Assembly (NCBI GenBank): GCA_038373865.1
Contig: JAXGGA010000021.1
Location: 418,359 to 482,358, forward strand
Reading direction: 5' to 3'
Length of the DNA stretch: 64,000 nt
Origin: Uloborus plumipes
Lineage: Eukaryota; Arthropoda; Arachnida; Araneae; Uloboridae
Shown: piece by piece, positions 13,001 to 25,000 of the stretch
Position numbering within the stretch: position 1 is the stretch's first letter
Layout: every line of letters starts with the position of its first letter
Notes under the pieces: generated by a model
What the model was told of the DNA's origin: nothing
Database searches by the model: none
The model's input: only the letters and a program-made list of their open reading frames with translations
Translations under genes and position numbers: made by a program

Positions 13001-16000
13001 CTTTTACGTTTGCATAGTACTTATCGTCATGATTTAAAAATTTATGCATCTGATGAAGGAAGAGTACAAATGACTGCTGCAGCTTTTGCAAAAGTATTTT
13101 TTTTTTACTAAATCTCAAGTATATATTTGAATTGCGGAATCAGCTTTAAATTTTAATCTTGAGCTGGTTCATTGAAGCCATTAATAAATGAAATAAGGCT
13201 ACCATTTTTTTAAATTTTACTAGTTTTTTGATATGTAAAATTCATCCTTATTTTGTAAAGTTGATTTTTATGCAAACATTTTTATCCTACATTTTGGAAT
13301 TATTTGCAATCATTGATGCCCGTTCTCTCCCAAGAACACGGGTGCGCTCCCCCTCCAAATGCCACAAAGAGGCCCCCCCCCCCCAAATCAAGAGCCCCTT
13401 TGAAAAGGAAAAACTCTTATTAAAAGCACCCTTCCCTAAAATTGGCTGTGCTGCAATCTGCCCATAACGCCAAGCTCCCTCTTCCTGCAAGTAGTCACCC
13501 CAAACTGGAATGAATGAATAAATAAGTGGTATTACTGTAGGCACTAATACTGTACTTCAGAACCAGACTAATGTAAGTAAAAATCGAAAAACAACGTCTA
13601 AAAGCACAAATGGGTCGAATTAAAATTGGCAAACATGTTTCAAAGGCATAAAGCCTCCTTCTTCAGTGCCAAGCAAGAAATGGAAAGAACCAAAGTATCC
13701 AAGTTACCAAGTCAGACTAATGTAATTCCATTTTTGTTACTTTTCGGGAGAGAGGGAAAACGTTTGTCTGATGCATGCAAAGGCTGGAACTCGCACTCTT
13801 TTAACGCTACTAAATAATTGCGAAGGAATTTCTTTTAGAGAATAATGTTCTCATGGGTCGATGCGGAATAAGGATTCTGCATACCATGCAGTAATAAAGT
13901 TAAAATTGCCATTTTTGAGCTTACGTTAGTTTAGCTCTGAGGTACAGAATATAGTGATAAATCAGTTCATCTGGGTCACTTTTTAAAAATATCTAGTCAG
14001 CTATACGTTTCCTCCTTTAATGGCAATCTTTAACCTCCTTTAAAGCTGATGACCTTATTATAAATGTCTCAAAGTAAGCCCCGTCAGGTTAACTTATTCT
14101 TTATACATGTGCAATATAATGGCTGTTGCACATTAAGGTAACCTTTTTTCAGTTGTGTGATTTTTATGACATTATAAAGATTTAGCTCAGGCAATTGCAT
14201 GAAACATTATTTAGTTTAAAGTTTTTACTTCTTTTTTTCATTGTATGTGTTTGTGTGTTTTTTTTTTTTATATATAAAAAAGTTTTTATTTCCAGTCAGT
14301 GAGTAAATTTCTGCTTCTTAAAATTCTCATTGTGATATTTGGAACTCTCGGTTATTCTTTTAAATTTATTTTTTAGAAACCTAAGTACTTTCTTTTGTGC
14401 CATAATTGTCAAATGCTACTGATGTCAATACTAAATAACAAAAATTTAAATATTTTCAGGGATTGTTGGCCTTAGAAGGTGAGCTTACTCCAATCTTGGT
14501 TCAAATGGTTAAAAGTGCAAATACTAATGGTTTATTAGATAATGATTGTGATTCGAGTAATTATCAAAATATGTAAGTATTTAAAACTTAATAAATAAAT
14601 AAAACTTAATGTTTGCATTTGCTTTTCGGCAAAGAAAATAATTTTTTACTATTTTTGCAGGGTCAAGCAAAAACTTCATGAAACTCTACAAATTGATAGA
14701 GAATTTAGTGAAGAAGACTTTGAAAAGGTGAATTTATCAGTAAAAATTGTTCCTCACCCCCCTCTTTCTTTTCTTTTTTCCTTTTTTTTCTTTGGTCAAT
14801 TTACTTCCTGCTATGTTTTATTTTTATGTTTTTAATGTTACCTAGCAAAAGTAATTATGTTCCTTTATTTAGTTTTCTTTTATCTTGTTCTTTTTCTTCT
14901 GAGTTTTATTTTTTAACATAGGATTAATAAGCAGTTGATTTAGCTGTAATATCTGCTAATTGTCATTTCTCTTTTTTTTTCTTTCAGAAGAAGCATGTAA
15001 GTTCATTATTTTCAACAAAACCCTTATGTTTGATTGTTGCAACATTATTTCTTTTCCAAGCTAAATTGTATCATATTAATTATAACTTCTTTCAGTTAAA
15101 TCCTACAAAGGCAAGATCTATTCATAATGCTCTACAATTTATTAAGAATCCTGTTAAAGCTTGTGAACACGTGTATGATTTGGTACAGCAATTAAACATC
15201 CTCATCAAAAGAAAAAAAGAAGATCCAAGACTGCAAGGTGATTTATATCTTTCTAAAACCAATGAGTTTATCATGAATAAAAAATACGCTGAGGATACTT
15301 ATTTTTCAACATTAAGTCTATTATTGCTTTTATTACTCTTCGCCACATATTTGATTATCATCATCTGGAGCAACTTTGTCGGTTTTTGAAGCTGATGAAA
15401 TTTAACCTTCTACTAAACTCCAAAACTAGAGAGCAGATGGGATAATATTTTCGCTGCACAAATAAACATTACAGCATCTAAACTCGTTTTAGTATCACAC
15501 CAAATGATATTGTTTTCCAAAATAAGCAAAGATGTCCTTCTTGGCTAAGTTCTCCTTATTGGAGGTAGATAATAATTTCATCTCTAGATTCAATGCAACA
15601 CTTATATTTTGCTATTATTTTTCTCTGTGCAGTTTGTATTTATTGATATTACTTTACGCTGGCTTTTGGGGCATTTCATTGAGAAAACCACCTGTTAAAA
15701 TAAATAAAAAAATATAATCAAATTTTTGAAATCTGATCAAAGACTATTGGATATTTGGTTTCATTAAATCTTATTTGATCTCTGGTCAAAATGAATAATA
15801 GTATTGTGATTATTCTACTTGCATAAACATGAAAAAAAAAAAAAAGAAGAAAGTAAAAAAATGCAATACTTGTAAGAAGTATTGATCAGTTACAATATCC
15901 AGAATACTTGCATTTGTTATTGTAGTACATCATTGTACAAGTTTTTATTTTTTTATATTTCTTTAAATACCTTGCATTAAGAGAAATCTCATATTGCACT

Positions 16001-19000
16001 CCATTGTCAACAGAAATTTGTTTCCTTATTAAATAAGCAAATTTGGATATGTGTGGATGAAAATGTAATAAAATCTAACCAACACATGGTTAAGAAAATG
16101 TATAAGAAGTAATACTAAAATATTTGATTTTGTTCTTGGAGAGTTATTAGCTAATTGCTGTGAGTATTTCACAAAATATGTGTGTTGCTTGGAAAAAAAA
16201 TATGCATGTGTGTGTGGGAGGGGGGGGGATCATTGAAATGTTTGGTTACATAAAATGAATCCATTTTCCATGTATTTGATTTGGGCCGTGGTTTCGCGAT
16301 CGGTAAAGCATCAGACTCCAGGTCGGACCGGATCGATTAACCAGAGGTTCCTGGGTCCAATGCCTGCTGTTCAAAGCTCCGCCATGTTTGCTAATGGTGG
16401 GTGGGGCACAACAAATATGTTTGTGGTCACAAAGTGCTCTAGCTTCCCATTCCAAATCAATACTTCTGGAGTTGCTGGACCAAGGGTTGCTCGGCACCTG
16501 GCTCTGGATAAAAAAACAGAACACTCTTCAGGCCCCATACAACTTGTCAAACCATTTATAGTGGTGTGTGCAGGGAGCTCAGGAGTGTGTGCATGTATTT
16601 CATTTCAAGTAATTTTTTTTTTTTTACTTCCATGCAATATCTTCTTTAAATTTTTGATTGTAAGTTTAGGGATGAAAATCTTCCGCGGATCCGCGATCTT
16701 CCGCTTTTTGTATTTTTTCTTTCTTTCCGCGATCAAAAAATTAATAGTGCATCAAGTTTAGGAAGAAAAAAAAAGTACATCCATTATTAAAATGAAGCTT
16801 AAAATAAGTTGATTTTAAGTAGTAAAGGTTGAAATTATTTCCAACCACCAAAATAATGGAAATGTTTTTAGGATGCAGCAGGATGGAAATCTCAAGGGTG
16901 ACCTGCAATTATCGGCGAACTATGTACTCCATTTTGGCATGCTGCCAAAAACATAAGTTTCCATTGTAGGAGGTAGAAATTAAGAACGTACAGTTAAAAT
17001 ATTCAAGATCTTTGTCAAAAACTTGGGAAAATTGTTTTGAACTTTAAAATTATCAAACTAACTAAAGACCATGCACAATTAATTAGAGAATTTATTTCTT
17101 GAAATGCACGTGTCTAATTCATAAAAAACTGCAATCCCCACCCCTTTTTTTTTCTGTATTGTTGTAAATGTAACTTAAAAATAAATAGTGAATAAGTAAT
17201 TAAGAGCTTTTAAATATATTTAATTTAAATTTTAGGGCACAAATGAATAGGAAATCCTGCATGTCTAATTTCGCAGAATATTGGGAGGGGGGGGGGATCT
17301 ATCCGAATTTTAAGCCGCGCAATTTTTCCTCTTTTTTGACTTGGAACTGTTTTCATCCCTGTAAGTTGTTTGAATTTTATTAAACTATCATTATTTATTT
17401 ATTTATTTATTTTTAAGGCAAGTAGTGTACCCTGTATATCGTGGCACAGTAAAAATAAATTTATGTATGCATAACGCTTGATGTTAAATATTTACAGAAG
17501 CTCCTCTATATCATGGAGAAACATGGGACCTAATGCAAAGGAGGTGGTCGAAACTAGAGAAAGACTTCAAGCTTAAGACTGGTAAATTTGACATCAGCAA
17601 AGTTCCGGATATTTATGACTGCATAAAATACGATTTGCAACACAATCATCATAACTTACAGTTCCAACATGCAGAAGAACTCTATATATATGCCAAAGCG
17701 TTAGCAGATATAGTGATTCCTCAAGTAAGCTTTTAAATATAGTTTGAATTTTAGCCTTAGTAAAAAACTGATCTCTCTGTGTGCTTTTCTTCCTTTCACA
17801 CTTGATTTATTCATTGTTTATTTTATGAATGATTGTGAAAAATGAGTCTAAATTTCAAATGATTAAATTTTTAGTCTTGTTTAAATACCATGCTTTTGTG
17901 TTTATGCTTTTTAAGGTATCAATACCAGCTTTATTTAATGAAATCACTTCATTTTAAGGAATATGGAATAAATCAACAAGAGAAACTCACTATTGGATTG
18001 GGAATCTGCACACCTCTTTTAAAGAAAATACGTGCAGACCTGCATAGAAATATTGATCCATCTGCTGACGAAACAGAAAATGTCAATCGATTAAACCCAA
18101 TGTAGGTTTTATGAAATTGCTCTCTTGTGTGTTTTTTTTTTCTGTTAGGTATGAGTTAAGTTCCTCTTTTTGTTTCTGAAACTAAATGTGTTGATTGATT
18201 GAATTCATTTTTGAATAATTTCTGACCCTTCTATTAGTAATTTTTAATCATGTAAAAAATTGCTTATTTATTATTTATTAATTTTTTTTTATTTAACTTA
18301 GTAATATATATCAATTGCTTGTACAGTAATCCTGTATGGTGTAATGATTCTTGAAGGGTACCATAGTGAATTATTGTTACTTATTGCTACTGTTCTGATT
18401 ATTCAATGGGGTTATCTATACTGTAACTCTTATTTTGCTACAAATTTTACAATTTATAAAGAATTATCTATTGCAGTCAATGATACAGCTTGGAATCTAC
18501 ATTTTTCAAATCTCTTCATTTGTGTTGTAAATTGCAAAATCAGTGCTGATTCTGCAGTTGAATAAATCTAAAATTGGGCACAATTTCGCTATATTTTTTA
18601 ATTTAGACATTTTTAAGTTACCTGAAGTTCTTTTCCGTGTTCAAAAACAGCTAAAAGAAACGATGATTGTAATCAAATTATTTAAAATATTTTGAATTCC
18701 TGTTTTAAAAAACTGCTGCAGAACAGTTTTTTATCTTTTCATTAATTTTCTTAAGAGAAAGAACCTAAAAATTATTCTTTCCATGATGTTCTTTTAAGTT
18801 GAACAGTTGTACTGATTCCGTCTTTGAAATTAAGTGTGCAAGGAAAAATGCGGAAACTTTGTAGGTTAATTATACTGGCAGATAACATGAGAAAGAATTT
18901 GAATTAGCAGTTTTAGAAACTATCAATGAAACATTTACAGACCTTACATATATAGATCTAGTATGAGGTAGTTGAATTCAAAATGCCAAACAAGATCAGT

Positions 19001-22000
19001 ATTTATTTTTTTTTTTTTGCATTCATTTTGCTATTCCCAAGCTATCATAAACACTTCATTTAATTCAGTGGATCATTTTATTTAATTAGTAGTGGATAAT
19101 TTTATTTATATCAAGTTATATTTTTCATATGCCATTTCCTGTAAAACTGAAGACTATATGTTTGATTTCCAGTTTGATCAAATAAGTATAATACGTATTT
19201 TTTCCTCTTGTTTAAAATATTCCTGTAATGTAATGAACATGCATTTTTTCTCTATATTTTTCACTCTTTGTTTAGGTATTCACATGGGGTTTCATCTCCA
19301 GAACGACATGTCAGAACTAGATTATATTTTACAAGTGAAAGTCACATTCATTCTTTACTAACAGTTCTTCGCTATGGTGGTTTACTTGATGTAAGTTTCA
19401 GTTTAATGCAAAAAGGACTTTTTATTATTTTTGTTTATGATGAGATAAAAGTGTTAATTAAGAATTATTAGGCTGTATAAGAATTTATACCTTGTTTTGA
19501 TATAGGTGATTTTCGACTTTAAGTCCATAATTAACCTGTCCACTTAATTTTATCAATTATTTTGTGCAATAATAAATGCATGAGGCAAACTCTGCAAAAT
19601 GTATTGTTCTATTTGTATCTATTAAAAGCTTTTGTTTTAAATCTTATTTTACTGGTGCCACTTTTAAAGTGCTCATAATTTTCCAGTGGCCAGAAGCAAG
19701 TTTACTCTGTAGCTGTTTGCCTGAAGATACTCAAGATGAACAGTGGAGAAGGGCAATGGAGTATGTTAGTGCAGTTTCAGAGCTTAATTATATGACTCAA
19801 GTCGTTATCATGTTATATGAAGATCCTACAAAGGTAGATCTTTTATTTATGTACTTATTTATTTTGTTTATAATTTTTACATTGTATATTTCTCATAGTT
19901 GGTAAGTTGTAGCTGTGATGTGGGAGCCATTTTTTTACGTATGATATCTAGTTGTATTTAAAATATGTGCAATCAACTAGTGATTACTGGATCCTGCAGT
20001 TGTGATACTAATTTTTGTGTTAAATTTTGATTTCATGATTGAGTTTCAGAAAATACTAGTTGCTGTACGCTTATGTAAATCATGTTTGTTCTAAACAGTT
20101 TCGATTCAATAAAGTGGCCGATTACATAAAGCAGCTATTTCAAAATAGCTGGATTTTGTTCTCTTTTTGACAATTTAATTTATAAATGGTTGTGTCAATT
20201 AACCGGCACTCACAATTCCATGACTCTATAGGAGTCAAAGGAGAGGGTTTGGCTTTGGGACAGGGGATGTGGGCATTTTCAAAAGTGTGGTTATAAGTCA
20301 TTTTGAGTCATAAATAGTGGATTTATGGCTTATTTATAGAATTATGTCTCTAACATACACCTTTAGGCTTTTAGGCACTTAAGAAAGGGGTTCATGACCC
20401 CTTAGATCCATACTTGTCAGGAGTCTTCTCTCTATATAAACTTGTTAGTCATCTTATGATACATGTTTCTTTGGAAGTACTATACTTCTATAGACTTATG
20501 GGTGTTAACTGCAAAAAAAAAAAAAAGAGTTTGAATGTAATCACACTAGTTTTTATAGATTCTCTATCAGTATCGGTTAAATACATCTGACAAATTGGTA
20601 AATATTGTCCTGTATCATACGCATCCAGCATTGCTGCAGACCACTGATAAGTGTTCCAGAGCATACCAGTTGTTGTAGGCATCCTTAAATCCATTGGTCA
20701 ATATCATCGGTTTAAATTATCTCTTTTTTAAATTTTGCATTATTATTTTCTTTAAAAATATATTCCAATTTTGTAGGATATCTCATCTGAAGAAAGATTT
20801 CACGTAGAGCTTCACTTTAGTCCTGGCGTAGTTTGCTGTGTACAGAAAAATTTACCTCCTGGTCCTGGCTTCAGACCTCAATCACGCAGTGGTCCTGTAA
20901 GTTTTCATTGTAGTTCTTTGTTTGATTTCTCAAATGAATCTGTCGCTTTTAATTTTGTAAAAGAAAGCTTTTGCCTCTTAAAATGAAACAAAATTTCTTT
21001 TTTTCTTTTCTTTTCTTTTGAGAGCTGGATTTGAGAATAATGGTTTTATTGAATGAGATAGCATGTTCTGCTATTGCATTCAAGATTTTATCATAAATGT
21101 TTTTATACATATACTGGGTGGAGGGGCTAAATATTACCTGTCTTTTGTGATATAGAACATTTTAGTTTCATTTGAGTTTTTTAAAAAACAACCACTTATG
21201 TATTATTTACTGGGTGAGATGAGTATTTGCAAAAAAAATTCTGGTTTATTTTTTATATGAAAAGTGCTGAACTTGAGTTTTATTGCTTAAAATAACAGGT
21301 TTTTAAATGATCTTCAAAGACGTCAGTCATCATGCAAAGCAGTCAAATATTGATTTTAACTAGAATTTTTTATCTATTATCCATAAGCACTGAATTTTAT
21401 GTGCAATCAAATCATTAATGTACAATACGGTGATGCTTTCATTTATACTTTCAGCAAACTGCTGTAGTAATTATAACTAAGTATGATTCTTTGATTTGAT
21501 GTTGCAGAAAGAGAGGCTTAATTGTCCCATGATTATGATGTCTGGCGATAAACATGCACAAGGTTGTGGTTTTGAATATGAAAAGCATGCTCGCATCGAT
21601 GAAGAAGATGATGATCTTACCTTAGAAGAGGAAATAAACTGTCATGATGTTGGAAGTGATCCTGTACGTCAGTCATTTTGGCTTAGTACTTTTGTTTCTG
21701 CATGATTTAGTGCGGCTCCCTTTATTTTCATGTTAGATCATCCTTATTTTTAACAGGAAAAAAGGAAAGTTATTGCTTAAAAATATATCTTTTATGCCTT
21801 AGCTATCTGGCTGAGTATTTTCTGTTCTTTTTATATAGCAACAATTGGTATAGATGTTCTTTGTAAAAGTAGAAAGCATTTAACCTGTTTGAATGAAAAA
21901 ATAAATCAAATGCGTGTAATTATACAACTTGATAGCGTTATTGTTTTTGTAAAAAAAGTTTCAGCTATAGTTTTATGCATGGTTACCTGGTTATGCAGTA

Positions 22001-25000
22001 GAGGTGTGACATTGTTGACAAATTTGATGTTTCAAAACGTGGATGATACTTATACATCAATCAAACCATCTCACTGTTTTTCTCCACATTTTTATATTTA
22101 TACATGCATGTAATAATCTCTAAGAAATATTTTTATGGAAGAGTGAATTTGTTTTTCAGTACATGTATTTATGAATGTATAGCTACGATTTTCATAACAA
22201 CTCAGAAATACAAGATAAGTAATTATTAAAAATACTTTATTTTCAGATTAAGTAATACAAAGGAATAAGTACTGCATACAAAAATTAAAAATACAAAGTA
22301 CTAAAATAAATTATTTACTTGAAACACAATACTCTTTTTATTTAATGATATAAAACTAAAAATGTGCTATTCAAATATTGATACAAACTAACTAGAGCAT
22401 TAAAGAAATACTTTTCAAACTAGGCAACGCAAAAAATGAAACCAGTTAAAACACTTAAAAAGATAAAATAAGCATAACTACATATACTTTTTACTGATGC
22501 CATTGATGATTTAATTTTAAGTATCAATGTTTTCACATCAATTTTGCTCCGCTTCTTTTGAATTACCAAGTGTTTCAAAATGCATAGAATTTGTTTCATT
22601 TACTAAAATTTTCTGAAGGAACTGAGCAATTACTTCAAGTTACAAAGAGTCGTATTGTTGAGAATCAGCAGTAAAACTTACAAAAGCAGTGTATCCCTGG
22701 TTTTCGGGCCTGTTTGAAAACCAGGGAAAGCACTACATGAACATAAAATTATCAGAGAACAGATGGGTAGTCAAAACTAGATGCACATTAAAGCCTCAAG
22801 AACCATAGCTAGTGCTAAGCAATCAAACATTGGGAAATTACTTTATCATATGTTTCCTTCTAATGCCATCACAGCAAAATTTTAGAATGAATTCCAAAAG
22901 TACTTTTGATTTTTTTTTTAAATTACTAAGTGAACAACAACATTAGTATTCATTTATTTTTTAATACAGTAGCCCCTCGTTGTATCGCGCCTCGTTATAT
23001 CGCTCATTCGGATATATCGCTCTTTTCTTTTGTCTCCCCCCCCCCCCCCAAAAAAAAACTTTTAGTTCGAAACCATTTTTGAGAAACTATGTAAGGTGCT
23101 CAGAAAAGGTCTCTTTCTCATTTATTTTGTGGCAAAAAAGACACGGTATAGGCCAATTACAAATTTGCGAGGAAAAACGATCAGCCCATGATACAGCAGC
23201 AGCATGTTTTCCTGCTGAATTTAATTGAAAAATTGTTGAGCTAGACTTGGTAGATGAGCAAATCTATAATGCTGATGAAGCTGCTCTCTACTAGAAAATG
23301 CTTCCAGATAAAACTCAAGATTTCAAGGGGAATAAATGAATTTTTATGTATGTGTACGTATAATTTACTTGCATGCTGGATAGAAAACTATTTTTAATGA
23401 CCTCGGTTACATCGCGCTTTTTTCTTGTCCCCCAAAAAGCGTGATATAACGAGGGGTTACTGTATTACGCTTTAATTGCTATTTTATGTAAATGTTTATC
23501 AATCTAATCCTTACTGCACACACTATTAATTATTGATTTTGAAACTGTAAAGTGTTGTGTAAACGGAACTGAAACTGGATTGCACTTACATTACTAGTTG
23601 CAAAAAGGTTCAGGCTTACAATTAGTCCTAACTAATCATTAAACAAGCTTGTTTTACCCTTGAAAAATCCTTGAAATTTTTTTTCCAAATTTGTGTGAAA
23701 TATGCGTTAAGAATGGTCACTTTGAATGCATTTTCATGTATTCAAAGTGACCATTCTTAACGAATGATGACAAATAATTCAATATTTTCTTATTACCAGC
23801 TATATTTTTAATTCCTTTACAAGCATATTTCATGTGATGAAAATCAGAAAAACACCTCAAAAATTCAGGCCACTTGTTTTTTAAAGACTTTTTCTGTACT
23901 TACTTTTGTCATGGTTTTCACATTTTGCTTCCGGTTGCAGAGTTAAATCCAGTCGCGAGAACTTTAACGCACTTCCGCTCACTTCAGCTTTTTGTCTCCA
24001 GAAACAATGAAATAAAAGTAATAATAAAACTGACGTTTGGTTTTAAATTTAACACATTAATCACAAGGCTAACCAAAACAAAGATATATTTGCGGATTGT
24101 GGGCATTTAATCTTCACGTGAGCTATCCGACTGAAATTGTTGGAGATAAACCTTGCAATATTAAAGCAAAAGAATGTATTAAACGAATGAGATTAGCAAA
24201 CAATCAACATTATTCGTCAAGTTCAAAAATTTGCTTAAGTGACTTTTTAAAAAAGGCTAAGGGCTGTAAAAAATGCATAGGTAGTTCTTCAAATTGAACA
24301 TTACGCTTGATGGCGTTTGACTCAAAGTAAGTTGATAAATTAAGAAAATTGGAAACGAAAATATTCTCATGAATAAAAAATAAAATGTTCGTGAATAGCA
24401 TTTTTAACGGCGTTTGTAATTTTCTCGGTGAATTATGCTTAACGGCGTTTGTCTTCACGCAATTCTAAATAATTTTTAAAACGAAAAAACTTTGAAATAA
24501 AATATAAAAAAACTTTTTAAATTTAAAGACTATTTCTGTCCGCTCATTCGCACTAAAAAGTATGAAATAAACTAAGTATTCGATATAGTGATTATAGTGC
24601 TCAGAAATTCCAGCTCATCTTGATATATTTATATTTACGTTAATGCTAAAGCAGCCAATAAAGTTTAAATGAAAAATTGTATTTAAGAAATAGGCGGTAT
24701 AGTAAAAGCTATTCGTAATAAACAGTATACCGCCTATTTCTTAAATCAAATTTTTCATTTAAACTTTATTGGCTGCTTTAGCATTAACGTAAATATAAAT
24801 ATATCAAGATGAGCTGGAATTTCTGAACACTATAATCACTATATCGAATACTTAGTTTATTTCATACTTTTTAGTGCGAATGAGCGGACAGAAATAGTCT
24901 TTAAATTTAAAAAGTTTTTTTATATTTTATTATGCTTTGTGTTTTATATAAAAATTTAGTGTCATAGAAAATGGGGGAAAAACATTTGGATTTGTTTTAA

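Noticed and set aside
13300..13550. GC-richer stretch with overlapping frames on both strands, suspected exon
   Set aside because: The frames have no similarity to PPIP5K and the stretch includes a C run typical of the local repeats.
15030..15389. 119-codon open frame starting in an intron
   Set aside because: Only 15096-15237 is conserved PPIP5K. The rest is read-through of intron sequence on either side.
16246..16761. Long overlapping open frames on both strands (168 and 92 codons)
   Set aside because: They translate the SINE and its flank. No protein motif or splice context supports them.
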